Counted from the first letter of the stretch, positions 1-7,151 are shown. The stretch: DNA of 12,761 bases from Flavobacterium sp. (GCA_015478765.1 JADMKR010000230.1:1-12761); one strand, 5' to 3'. The notes: a model not told the origin generated them from the letters alone. Program-made: numbers and translations.

Positions 1-1190
1 TACTGCAGACAGCGGCTGCAGTACAAAATATGGTGCATCCGCTCTTCCAGTGGCCCGTAGTAAAAAATCCCGACTCACCGTATAACGATGTGTGGAGCAT
101 CAGTAACCATGTCGATCACAATGCTGCATTTCCAAATTTGATACAGGATTACAATTGTGGTAACCGGGCCTACGACACCGCGCAGGGCTACAACCATAAA
201 GGGGTTGACATTTTTACATGGCCTTTTACCTGGCATCAGTTCCAAAACAACCACTCATGGGTGATAGCTGCCGCTCCCGGCATTATCATTGGAAAAAATG
301 ATGGCAATTACGACATGAGCTGCAATTTTAACAACAACAACTGGAATGCGGTTTATGTACAGCATTCGGATGGTAGTGTTTCGTGGTATGGCCATTTAAA
401 AAACGGTTCGCTGACGACAAAAAACATTGGTGCATCGGTCAGTGCCGGTGAATACCTTGGAGTCATCGGCAGTTCAGGCAATTCGACAGGTCCGCATTTA
501 CATTTTGAAGTTTATAATAATACTAATCAGTTGGTCGATACGTATTCAGGAACGTGTAATACCTGGACTTCATCATCCGACAGCTGGTGGCAAAGCCAAA
601 AATCGTATCAGGATCCGAAAATCAACGCCGTACTTACTCATAGTGCCCCGCCGGTTTTTCCGACATGCCCATCTGTGGAAACCCCTAATATGAAGGATGT
701 ATTTTCGACCTCCGAACCGGTTTTTGCCGCCATATATTTGTCGGACCAGCTGCCGGGAACGTCTGCCAACCTAAAGCTGATACGGCCCGACGGTACGATT
801 TTATACAATTATAATCACACTTTAACCGACTTTTATTATAGCTCCTATTGGTACTGGAGTTTCTCGCCTGTCCAATTGGATCAAAACGGAATATGGACAT
901 TTAGTTGTACATATCAGGGTCAAACGGTTTCAAAACCTTTCCAGGTAGGGGCGCTGGATACGGCTGAATTTCAATTATCAGATGTTACCTTTTATCCAAA
1001 TCCGGCTTCTGACCTTATAGTGTTCTCGAACGACATCAGTAAAGCGGAAGTATTCGACATGCGTGGAAAAAAAATCGAAATTCCTGTCTGGGGCCGTGAG
1101 GCCGACATTTCTTCTCTGCCAAAAGGTGTCTATATTCTTAAAGGGATGGATTCAGACGAGCGGAAATTTATTCTTAAGTTGGTAAAATAA
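1..1190 (+). CDS. Secreted M23 family metallopeptidase with T9SS C-terminal sorting domain (5' end missing)
   Basis: Zinc endopeptidase of the M23/LytM type, a family that mostly cuts peptidoglycan peptide bridges. The reading frame stays open upstream of the first ATG (base 30) to the window edge, coding LQTAAAVQN just before it. The real start and signal peptide are therefore probably outside the window and the ATG at 30 is likely internal. Numbered from that ATG, the M23 ligands are complete: HKGVD (H56, D60), YGHL (H122) and GPHLHFE (H156, H158). Residues about 215-307 form an Ig-like beta-rich region of unknown role. Residues 318-386 (FYPNPASD, then LPKGVYILK and a K-rich end) match a type A T9SS sorting domain, so export across the outer membrane through T9SS is expected. 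Physiological substrate is unknown; it could be cell wall remodelling, predation or protein degradation. The family call is firm. Confidence 0.9.
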   Translation, partial: LQTAAAVQNMVHPLFQWPVVKNPDSPYNDVWSISNHVDHNAAFPNLIQDYNCGNRAYDTAQGYNHKGVDIFTWPFTWHQFQNNHSWVIAAAPGIIIGKNDGNYDMSCNFNNNNWNAVYVQHSDGSVSWYGHLKNGSLTTKNIGASVSAGEYLGVIGSSGNSTGPHLHFEVYNNTNQLVDTYSGTCNTWTSSSDSWWQSQKSYQDPKINAVLTHSAPPVFPTCPSVETPNMKDVFSTSEPVFAAIYLSDQLPGTSANLKLIRPDGTILYNYNHTLTDFYYSSYWYWSFSPVQLDQNGIWTFSCTYQGQTVSKPFQVGALDTAEFQLSDVTFYPNPASDLIVFSNDISKAEVFDMRGKKIEIPVWGREADISSLPKGVYILKGMDSDERKFILKLVK

Positions 1191-1196
1191 TTTTTG

Positions 1197-1234
1197 TCAG
1201 AAGAATCAGTGGCAGAAGTCGCAGCTTCTTCTGA
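1197..1234 (+). terminator. Possible hairpin after the M23 peptidase gene
   Basis: A perfect 9-base inverted repeat, TCAGAAGAA (1197-1205) and TTCTTCTGA (1226-1234), lies 7 bases past the stop codon. The 20-base loop can fold further (AGAAG with CTTCT). There is no clear T-run after the stem, so this is at best a weak intrinsic terminator or an mRNA 3' stabilising hairpin. Confidence 0.35.
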
Positions 1235-1343
1235 ACGTTATTGTATCGGAATGTTATCATAATTCAGGAAAATGCTGTAAGACATTCGATTTTCAATCGG
1301 TGTAAATTTACAATCACGAATTATTAACATAAAAAAATATACT

Positions 1344-1595
1344 ATGGCTATTAAAAACGACCATTCAGAAGGACCCGTAGCAAAAGCAATTGAACAACAA
1401 ACAGCTAAATTACCTTCGGATATTTTCCTTTGGGCAGCCTTGGCTTCAATGGCGACATCGGCAACATTAAAAATAATGGGCAAAGATAAAACTGCTCTAT
1501 TTATCGGCCAGTGGGCACCGTCGTTCCTGCTTCTTGGCGTTTACAATAAAATTGTAAAAGTCGAAGGAAGCGATGCTTATGATAACGCGGGCTAA
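1344..1595 (+). CDS. Small two-helix membrane protein, function unknown
   Basis: I do not recognise a named family for this 83-residue protein. It has a charged N-terminus (about residues 1-24), a hydrophobic segment at about 26-46 (starts DIFLWAALASM), a short polar turn GKDK, and a second hydrophobic segment at about 50-69 containing GQWAPSFLLLGVYNK, then a polar tail ending DAYDNAG. This reads as an inner-membrane hairpin, but both helices hold polar residues, so peripheral association is possible. There is no signal peptide with a cleavage site. The gene stands alone, 153 bases after the peptidase gene, and is closed by a strong terminator, so it is probably its own transcript. Start at ATG 1344 gives a sensible polar N-terminus; no strong Shine-Dalgarno precedes it. 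The codon use and helix pattern support a real gene. Confidence 0.75.
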   Translation: MAIKNDHSEGPVAKAIEQQTAKLPSDIFLWAALASMATSATLKIMGKDKTALFIGQWAPSFLLLGVYNKIVKVEGSDAYDNAG

Positions 1596-1613
1596 TTATT
1601 CGCTTTGATATTT

Positions 1614-1656
1614 AAAAAATAAAACCTGTCGACACCGGCAGGTTTTATTTTTTTTT
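1614..1656. terminator. Strong bidirectional intrinsic terminator
   Basis: A perfect 15-base stem, AAAAAATAAAACCTG at 1614-1628 and its complement at 1639-1653, has a GC-rich inner part that can extend by a U-G and two C-G pairs to an ACAC tetraloop. The right arm runs into a T-tract on the plus strand. The A-tract of the left arm gives a T-tract on the minus strand. It therefore can end both the small plus-strand gene (stop at 1595) and the minus-strand lipoprotein gene, whose stop codon at 1655-1657 touches its edge. Confidence 0.85.
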
Positions 1657-2893
1657 AGAAGGTTACCGTACTGATGAGTTGTAAGGAATAATCGCCAACA
1701 TACGCGTACTGTTTAATGACATTTGGCCCTACGGCAACCAGATGCGAATCAAGCGGTATAACATCCTTTAAGGACTCGGTATAACTATTCTGCAAAACAA
1801 GACCTGCAGGGTTTGACGCGTCAAATATCTTTAAACCATTGGCAGTACAAACAAACAGCACGTCATTGCGTATCCCCAGGCCGTATGGCTGATCCAGTAA
1901 TGTCGTTGATATCAAAGTCGGATTCGCGATATCGACAATATCAATAACATTGACCTGGTCTTCAATCGCTCCGCAAGCCGATCCTCCGCGTACAGTTATG
2001 TAAGCAACCGTTCCTTCCACTACCACAGGGTCGCATGCCGTAGCATGTGAAAAACTCCCGACGATCTGCGGGTTGAATTCGTCGTTCGCATCTACCACAT
2101 GCATTCCGTTAGTTGCACCTATAAAAAGAATTTCCTTCTGAATAAACAGGGTTTCAAAAACTCCGCCCCCAAACCAAGTGTTCATGTAAACCGCTTTATC
2201 GTAAAAAGTCGCATCGGGAGCCGAAATATTGAAAACGTTGAGTTGAAAATTATCCAGTGTGTACAGCGCATCGCCATTTATCTGGAATTTTGCGTAAGAT
2301 CCACCCTGGCCTACTCCACCCACCAGTGCGCTATCCATCGCTTCGGCAAAAATGGTGATGTCGCCGCCCTCCGGCCTCGGGCGATTTTCATTTCGGTATC
2401 CTATCAAGAGATCGTCTGGTCCCGCATTTATGGTGGGATCGTAAAATTCGACATCGCTGGGGAAAACCGGGGAAAATGATATCGAATTCTCAATAGTTTG
2501 TACCAATGTGATATTTTGAATATCCGATATGTCAAATACCAGCAAATCAATAAAGTTGTCGGCGAACAGATAATCGCCTTTTACCGCGATATCGTGGACT
2601 CCAGGAATCTGTAAAAAAACCACATTTGAAGGTGACGCGGGATTCTGATTGTTGTAGACATGCACACCGCTTTCCTGAGCAATATAGAACAGGTAGTTTT
2701 GGGCTACATAAATTTTTCCATCAGAACTGGTTTGCCTTGCGGCGGTGACGCCCACCTCCGATCGGATTTCCGCCAGGGATTTAACTACGGGAACTGCGAA
2801 TACCGCCATGTCACCTTGTGGCGCATCATCGGAATTACAGCCGAAAAAAAACACAAACGCGATCGCTGCCAAGAAATAATGGATTGATTTCAT
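1655..2893 (-). CDS. LVIVD-repeat surface lipoprotein (beta-propeller-like)
   Basis: A lipoprotein of 412 residues. Residues 1-18 are a signal sequence with a hydrophobic core (FLAAIAFVFFFG), and C19 is the predicted lipidated cysteine. The next residues, CNSDD, resemble the acidic lipoprotein export signal known from Flavobacterium and Capnocytophaga, which suggests outer-surface display. The rest shows repeats of the LVIVD type, each a short strand ending in VFDIS/VIDI-like sequence then an N-P or similar turn, near residues 77-88, 117-130, 217-230, 263-279, 314-328 and 353-368. Such repeats usually fold as a beta-propeller used for binding; no catalytic motif is visible and no ligand can be named. 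It is transcribed alone, divergent from the SDR gene, with a good TAnnTTTG promoter upstream and a hairpin terminator at its end. Confidence 0.85.
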   Translation of the reverse strand: MKSIHYFLAAIAFVFFFGCNSDDAPQGDMAVFAVPVVKSLAEIRSEVGVTAARQTSSDGKIYVAQNYLFYIAQESGVHVYNNQNPASPSNVVFLQIPGVHDIAVKGDYLFADNFIDLLVFDISDIQNITLVQTIENSISFSPVFPSDVEFYDPTINAGPDDLLIGYRNENRPRPEGGDITIFAEAMDSALVGGVGQGGSYAKFQINGDALYTLDNFQLNVFNISAPDATFYDKAVYMNTWFGGGVFETLFIQKEILFIGATNGMHVVDANDEFNPQIVGSFSHATACDPVVVEGTVAYITVRGGSACGAIEDQVNVIDIVDIANPTLISTTLLDQPYGLGIRNDVLFVCTANGLKIFDASNPAGLVLQNSYTESLKDVIPLDSHLVAVGPNVIKQYAYVGDYSLQLISTVTF

Positions 2894-2913
2894 AACTAGT
2901 TGAATTGATGAGA

Positions 2914-2945
2914 CAAATGTATATAAAGTTTGATGCCGATTTCAA
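2914..2945 (-). promoter_or_regulatory. Predicted Bacteroidota-type promoter of the LVIVD lipoprotein gene
   Basis: Read on the minus strand, TACATTTG (2921-2914) is a perfect match to the -7 consensus TAnnTTTG. A TTG (2945-2943) lies 21 bases upstream, within the usual spacing of the -33 element. The -7 box ends 20 bases before the ATG at 2893, so the leader would be short. Confidence 0.6.
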
Positions 2946-3073
2946 TTTTAAAAATCACATCAGAAACTCATATCGCAGATACATCCCTCTAAATTTGGTT
3001 GCGCAAATTATGCCCATAGCCGCCAAAATGCAGTAAAAAAACGGTAACAAACATCATCAGATAGTAATTTTCC

Positions 3074-3081
3074 TATCTTTA
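3074..3081 (+). promoter_or_regulatory. Possible -7 box of the SDR gene promoter
   Basis: TATCTTTA matches TAnnTTTG except for the last base and lies 18 bases before the ATG at 3100. No convincing TTG -33 element is seen at the expected distance. The box overlaps the right arm of a 6-base inverted repeat, AGATAG (3059-3064) with CTATCT (3073-3078), which could be an operator but may be chance. Confidence 0.35.
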
Positions 3082-3099
3082 GAACCTAAACAACCCTCA

Positions 3100-3981
3100 A
3101 TGGATTTTACTAAAAAAATGCTGCGCGATGACGCTTTAAAAGGTAAGGTGATTGTCGTAACAGGCGGCGGTAGCGGACTCGGGAAAGCGATGACCAAATA
3201 TTTCCTCGAACTGGGAGCCAATGTAGCGATCACATCCCGGGATCTCGATAAACTGCAGGCAACGGCAACCGAACTGACAAATGACGCAGAAGGCGAATGT
3301 CTTGCTGTACAATGCGATGTACGTCATTACGATCAGGTCGAATCGATGTTAAGGCAAGTGCTTGATAAATTCGGTAAGGTGGATGTACTATTGAACAACG
3401 CGGCCGGCAATTTCATTTCACCAACCGAAAGGTTATCCGCCAATGCATTCGACACCATTATCGACATCGTATTAAAAGGATCGAAAAACTGTACGCTGGC
3501 GTTCGGAAAACATTGGATCGATACGAAACAAACCAATTCGGTTATTTTGAATATTGTGACCACCTATGCCTGGACCGGATCGGCCTATGTGGTTCCGAGT
3601 GCAACCGCCAAAGCCGGAGTGCTCGCTATGACGCGCAGCCTGGCGGTCGAATGGGCAAAGTACGGGATACGGTCAAACGCGATAGCTCCCGGACCGTTCC
3701 CAACCAAAGGCGCCTGGGATCGATTACTGCCGGGCGATCTGGCCGAAAAATTCGACATGGCAAAGAAAGTTCCGCTTAAACGCGTTGGCGATCATCAGGA
3801 ACTCGCGAATCTGGCTGCTTATCTTGTGTCCGATTTCTCAGCATATGTAAACGGCGAAGTGATTACGATCGATGGCGGAGAATGGCTCAAGGGCGCCGGT
3901 CAGTTTAATTTACTGGAAGCTATCCCCGAAGAAATGTGGGATATGCTGGAAGCGATGATAAAGGCGAAAAAGGGCTCGTAA
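3100..3981 (+). CDS. SDR oxidoreductase of the 2,4-dienoyl-CoA reductase type
   Basis: A 293-residue short-chain dehydrogenase/reductase, expected to use NADPH to reduce 2,4-dienoyl-CoA esters during breakdown of unsaturated fatty acids. The Rossmann nucleotide loop is TGGGSGLG (21-28). NNAAGNF (99-105) is the form typical of dienoyl-CoA reductases. The stretch from TTYAWTGS (154-161) through VVPSATAKAGV (164-174) and the later PGPFPTKGAW (197-206) closely resembles mitochondrial DECR1. The ordinary SDR Tyr-x3-Lys position holds Ser (S167), but Y156 and K171 sit 15 residues apart, as do the catalytic Tyr199 and Lys214 of human DECR1, so the active site looks intact. It is not related to E. 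coli FadH, so no symbol is given. It appears monocistronic, with a divergent lipoprotein gene upstream and a repeat-bearing spacer downstream. Substrate is inferred from family. Confidence 0.88.
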   Translation: MDFTKKMLRDDALKGKVIVVTGGGSGLGKAMTKYFLELGANVAITSRDLDKLQATATELTNDAEGECLAVQCDVRHYDQVESMLRQVLDKFGKVDVLLNNAAGNFISPTERLSANAFDTIIDIVLKGSKNCTLAFGKHWIDTKQTNSVILNIVTTYAWTGSAYVVPSATAKAGVLAMTRSLAVEWAKYGIRSNAIAPGPFPTKGAWDRLLPGDLAEKFDMAKKVPLKRVGDHQELANLAAYLVSDFSAYVNGEVITIDGGEWLKGAGQFNLLEAIPEEMWDMLEAMIKAKKGS

Positions 3982-3985
3982 GTGT

Positions 3986-4070
3986 AAAGTTAGAAAGTTG
4001 AAAAGTTGTATCCTAAAACTACCGGCAACGTAACCTTAATCTTTTAAACTTTAAACTTTCCAACTTCCAA
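3986..4070. repeat. Imperfect inverted repeat in the spacer between the SDR gene and parA
   Basis: The left arm carries AAGTT, AGAAAGTT and GAAAAGTT in a row (3987-4007). The right arm carries the complementary units AACTTT, AACTTTCC and AACTT (4047-4066). The two arms pair over about 20 bases with a few mismatches around a loop of about 40 bases. The AGTT-spaced pattern resembles dispersed intergenic repeats of Flavobacterium genomes, and it could also act as a 3' mRNA hairpin for the SDR gene. No second copy is seen in this window. Confidence 0.5.
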
Positions 4071-4139
4071 CCAGACAGCAGGACAGGATGCCAGCTAATT
4101 ACATAAAAAATAGGGCGTAAACCTATTAAACGGACAACG

Positions 4140-4151
4140 TTTGTTAACAAA
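4140..4151. promoter_or_regulatory. 12-base palindrome upstream of parA
   Basis: TTTGTTAACAAA is a perfect palindrome 60 bases before the parA start. Nearer the gene, TATTTTTA at 4180-4187 is a possible -7 box (one mismatch to TAnnTTTG) without a clear -33 TTG. The palindrome could be a binding site for a dimeric regulator of the par operon, but AT-rich palindromes of this size also arise by chance. It does not resemble the usual parS sequence. Confidence 0.3.
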
Positions 4152-4211
4152 ATAGATTTTCAAAACCAGTAATTAATTGTATTTTTACCACTCAAAATTC
4201 AAAAGAAATAA

Positions 4212-4976
4212 ATGGGTAAAATCATTGCCATTGCCAACCAAAAGGGCGGCGTTGGAAAAACGACAACTTCTGTAAATCTGGCGGCATCACTGGGAGTTTT
4301 AGAGAAAAAAGTATTGCTGATCGACGCCGATCCACAAGCCAATGCAAGCTCGGGTCTCGGAATCGACATTGAGAGCGTGACCATTGGCACGTATCAGATT
4401 TTAGAACACAGCAATGTACCCGAAGAAGCGGTGATGAAATGTTCTGCACCGAACGTCGATGTCATTCCTTCGCATATCGACCTTGTCGCAATCGAAATCG
4501 AACTGGTCGATAAGGAAAATCGCGAATACATGCTGAAACAGGCTTTGGCGGGAATACGTGAAAAATACGATTATATAATAATTGACTGCGCACCATCGTT
4601 AGGATTGCTGACATTGAACGCGCTTACAGCAGCCGATTCGGTTGTTATCCCGATTCAGTGCGAATATTTCGCTCTCGAAGGACTTGGAAAATTGCTGAAT
4701 ACCATAAAAAGTGTCCAGAAAATCCACAATCCCGATCTTGATATCGAAGGCTTGTTGCTCACCATGTACGATTCCAGGCTGCGATTGTCAAACCAGGTCG
4801 TCGAAGAGGTCCAGAAACATTTCAACAACATGGTTTTCGATACCATCATTCAGCGAAATGTCAAGTTAAGCGAGGCGCCGAGTTTTGGCGAAAGCATAAT
4901 CAATTACGATGCGACGAGCAAGGGTGCAACCAACTATCTGCAACTGGCGCACGAAATAATTAAGAAAAACAGCTAA
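4212..4976 (+). CDS. parA: Chromosome partitioning ATPase ParA (Soj)
   Basis: A P-loop ATPase that binds DNA non-specifically as an ATP dimer and works with ParB to move replication origins apart. At 254 residues it has the short chromosomal Soj form without the extra N-terminal DNA-binding domain of plasmid P1-type ParA. The deviant Walker A motif KGGVGKTT (11-18) has the signature lysine K11; LLIDADPQ (35-42) and YIIIDCAPS (121-129) carry the other nucleotide-binding aspartates, D40 and D125. The MYDSRLRLSNQV region (185-196) and QRNVKLSEAPS (214-224) are typical of the family. Start ATG 4212 leaves the Walker A motif at the usual distance from the N-terminus. It opens the operon, and its stop overlaps the parB start by one base (TAATG), so the two are likely translated in step. 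Confidence 0.97.
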   Translation: MGKIIAIANQKGGVGKTTTSVNLAASLGVLEKKVLLIDADPQANASSGLGIDIESVTIGTYQILEHSNVPEEAVMKCSAPNVDVIPSHIDLVAIEIELVDKENREYMLKQALAGIREKYDYIIIDCAPSLGLLTLNALTAADSVVIPIQCEYFALEGLGKLLNTIKSVQKIHNPDLDIEGLLLTMYDSRLRLSNQVVEEVQKHFNNMVFDTIIQRNVKLSEAPSFGESIINYDATSKGATNYLQLAHEIIKKNS

Positions 4977-5875
4977 TGGCACAGGCAGTAAAAAAACAGG
5001 CGTTGGGCCGCGGATTATCGGCGTTGCTGAAAGATCCGGATAATAATATTCAGTCGGTTGATGATAAAAATGCCGATAAAGTCGTTGGCAATATCATCGA
5101 ACTCGACATCGACGCAATCGAAATAAATCCGTTCCAGCCGCGAAGCAACTTCAATGCGGAAGCGCTTCAGGAACTCGCATCGTCAATTCGTGAACTTGGC
5201 GTGATCCAGCCGATTACTGTTCGGAAGCAGGATTTCAATAAATACCAGTTGATCTCGGGCGAACGCCGTTTGCGCGCATCTAAAATCGCAGGATTGACCA
5301 CAATCCCTGCCTACATCCGGATTGCCAACGACAACGAATCGCTTACGATGGCGCTTGTCGAGAACATTCAGCGTCATGACCTGGACCCTATCGAGATCGC
5401 TTTGTCCTACCAGCGATTGATAGACGAAATCCAGTTAACGCAGGAACAAATGAGTGAACGCGTAGGAAAAAAACGCTCGACGATCGCGAATTATTTACGC
5501 TTATTGAAACTAGATCCGATTATCCAGACCGGAATTCGCGACGGTTTCATTTCGATGGGCCACGGACGTGCGATCATCAATATCGACGACCATGATGCGC
5601 AAACCGATATTTACCAGAAAATCGTCAGCCAGAACCTGTCGGTCCGGGAGACTGAAGCGCTCGTAAAAAATTATCAGGAAAGCTTAAAGCCCAAACCTGC
5701 CAAGAGCAAATCGGCCGTAGCGACGATTGACGAAGATGACAAAAAAGCGATTGCGACTTATTTCGGCACAAAAGTCGACATTAAAATCGCAGGCAATGGC
5801 AAAGGTAAAATCACCATTCCGTTTCATTCCGAAGAAGATCTGAACCGCATAGTCAAACTGATCAAAGGTTCGTGA
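4976..5875 (+). CDS. parB: Chromosome partitioning protein ParB (Spo0J), CTPase and parS-binding
   Basis: ParB binds parS sites near the origin, loads as a CTP-dependent clamp and stimulates ParA. The 299 residues show the N-terminal ParA-activating stretch LGRGLSALL (10-18), the ParB/Srx CTP-binding core with NPFQPR (51-56), GERRLRAS (95-102) and ENIQRHDLDPIE (129-140), and a helix-turn-helix for parS at about 154-177 (LTQEQMSERVGKKRSTIANY). SMGHGRAI (193-200) follows. A lysine-rich linker (about 238-247) leads to a C-terminal dimerisation domain ending in KLIKGS. All key motifs are present. The start overlaps the parA stop by one base and the stop overlaps the GTG start of the next gene by three bases. 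No parS match is found in the window. Confidence 0.97.
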   Translation: MAQAVKKQALGRGLSALLKDPDNNIQSVDDKNADKVVGNIIELDIDAIEINPFQPRSNFNAEALQELASSIRELGVIQPITVRKQDFNKYQLISGERRLRASKIAGLTTIPAYIRIANDNESLTMALVENIQRHDLDPIEIALSYQRLIDEIQLTQEQMSERVGKKRSTIANYLRLLKLDPIIQTGIRDGFISMGHGRAIINIDDHDAQTDIYQKIVSQNLSVRETEALVKNYQESLKPKPAKSKSAVATIDEDDKKAIATYFGTKVDIKIAGNGKGKITIPFHSEEDLNRIVKLIKGS

Positions 5876-6432
5876 GAAAATCAATCCTCATAGCTTGTAT
5901 AATTGTATTGTCGGGAATAAACCCGATTTTTGCGCAAGTACAAACCTCCGATGGTTTGGTGATTTCCGATACAATAACCCGGAACGAAATTGATCCGTTA
6001 AAACCTGCGAAAGCCGCGTTTTATTCAGCCGTGCTACCCGGACTGGGCCAGGCGTACAACAAAAAATATTGGAAAATTCCGCTTGTTTATGGCGCCATCG
6101 GTGCGAGTTTGTACGTCTATTCTTTCAACAACACCAAATATCACGACTACCGGGATGCATATAAAAAGCGTCTTGCAGGCGAACCTGAAACCGAATTTGC
6201 GTTTCTGGATGACGACAGGCTGATTCGCGCACAACGCTTTCATCAGCGAAATCGCGATCTTTCACTATTGGTGGCCGTCGCATTCTATGTGCTTAATATA
6301 GTCGATGCGAATATTGATGCGCATTTGAAACAATTCAACGTCAATGAGAATTTATCGGTAAAACCTGATATGTATCCGAGCGATATCAATCAGAAACCTA
6401 ATGTGGGACTGACTTTTAACTATCGATTCTGA
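5872..6432 (+). CDS. DUF5683 domain envelope protein of unknown function
   Basis: A 186-residue protein that I assign to DUF5683, a family typical of Bacteroidota and often beside parB and dapB. It begins with GTG at 5872, overlapping the parB stop (GTGA); no later ATG would keep the signal peptide. Residues 1-21 are a signal sequence with likely cleavage after IFA (A21). The conserved part starts at KPAKAAFYSAVLPGLGQAYN (44-63), followed by a hydrophobic helix at about 68-86, a charged region with DDDRLIRAQRFHQRNRDLS, and a second helix at about 130-147 (LLVAVAFYVLNIVDANI). The end, VGLTFNYRF, resembles the last strand of an outer-membrane barrel. Function is unknown. Its place in the operon suggests a link to envelope growth or division, by inference only. 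Its stop overlaps the dapB start (TGATG). Confidence 0.88.
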   Translation: MRKSILIACIIVLSGINPIFAQVQTSDGLVISDTITRNEIDPLKPAKAAFYSAVLPGLGQAYNKKYWKIPLVYGAIGASLYVYSFNNTKYHDYRDAYKKRLAGEPETEFAFLDDDRLIRAQRFHQRNRDLSLLVAVAFYVLNIVDANIDAHLKQFNVNENLSVKPDMYPSDINQKPNVGLTFNYRF

Positions 6433-7130
6433 TGAAAATAGCCTTGCTCGGTTATGGAAAAATGGGAAAAGTGATCGAAAGGATTGCTGTATCGCGCGGA
6501 CACGAAATCATTCTGCGTAAAGATGCAACCCATTCCTATGAAGGATTGGCAGACGCCGATGTTGCAATTGATTTTTCCACACCGGAAGCCGCAGTTGGAA
6601 ACATCACGGCGGCGCTGGAATCCGGAATTCCCGTAATTTCTGGCACCACCGGCTGGCTCGAACAATATCACCTTGTCGCCGATCTATGTACGCAGAAAAA
6701 TGGCGCTTTCATTTATGGTTCGAATTTTAGTTTGGGAGTGAATTTATTTTTTGAGATCAATCTGTTGGTCGCCAAAATGATGAAGCGGTTCCCCGATTAT
6801 AAAATTTCACTCCAAGAAACGCATCATACAGAAAAGCGCGACGCCCCAAGCGGAACGGCAATTTCACTGGCGAAGGACATCATCGAAAATTCAGATTATT
6901 CAAGCTGGGCGCTCGCCGATGCTAAATCGGATGAAATCCACATCGACGCAAAACGAATCGAACACGTTCCCGGAACACATATCGTGAAATACAATTCTGA
7001 TGTCGACTGCATCGAATTGACACATACAGCGCACAGTCGCGATGGATTTGCGCTCGGTGCTGTAATTGCAGCCGAATGGTTACAGGGAAAAACAGGAATA
7101 TTTACAATGAAGGACGTATTGGCAATCTAG
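6432..7130 (+). CDS. dapB: 4-hydroxy-tetrahydrodipicolinate reductase DapB
   Basis: DapB reduces the product of DapA to tetrahydrodipicolinate with NAD(P)H in the lysine and diaminopimelate pathway, and so supplies peptidoglycan precursors in the cytoplasm. At 232 residues it is shorter than the E. coli enzyme (about 270), as is common in Bacteroidota. GYGKMGK (7-13) is the dinucleotide loop; AIDFSTP (45-51) and SGTTGW (70-75) belong to the cofactor domain. ETHHTEKRDAPSGTA (129-143) is the signature, with H131/H132 and K135 at the catalytic positions and the DAPSGTA substrate loop at 137-143. The late motif AHSRDGFALGA (200-210) is also typical. The first base of the ATG is the last base of the upstream stop, so translation is probably coupled. 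lepB follows after 21 bases. Confidence 0.96.
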   Translation: MKIALLGYGKMGKVIERIAVSRGHEIILRKDATHSYEGLADADVAIDFSTPEAAVGNITAALESGIPVISGTTGWLEQYHLVADLCTQKNGAFIYGSNFSLGVNLFFEINLLVAKMMKRFPDYKISLQETHHTEKRDAPSGTAISLAKDIIENSDYSSWALADAKSDEIHIDAKRIEHVPGTHIVKYNSDVDCIELTHTAHSRDGFALGAVIAAEWLQGKTGIFTMKDVLAI

Positions 7131-7151
7131 GCCAGCTAAATAAAATATATT

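Noticed and set aside
1300..1310. TAAATTTA as a -7 promoter box of the small membrane protein gene
   Set aside because: It matches TAnnTTTG only with a mismatch at the last base and has no TTG element at the expected distance upstream, so I did not list it as a feature.
1238..1483. Minus-strand open frame of 81 residues opposite the small membrane protein
   Set aside because: It is antisense to the better supported plus-strand gene, has no recognisable motif, and reads as a shadow of that gene.
3059..3078. Inverted repeat AGATAG/CTATCT at the SDR promoter as a proven operator
   Set aside because: Six-base arms with an 8-base spacer occur often by chance in AT-rich DNA, and no regulator gene lies nearby; mentioned only with the promoter.
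4212..5875. ParAB as part of an integrated plasmid or mobile element
   Set aside because: ParA is the short chromosomal type, the gene neighbours are core housekeeping genes, and no integrase, relaxase, transposase or tRNA attachment site is present.
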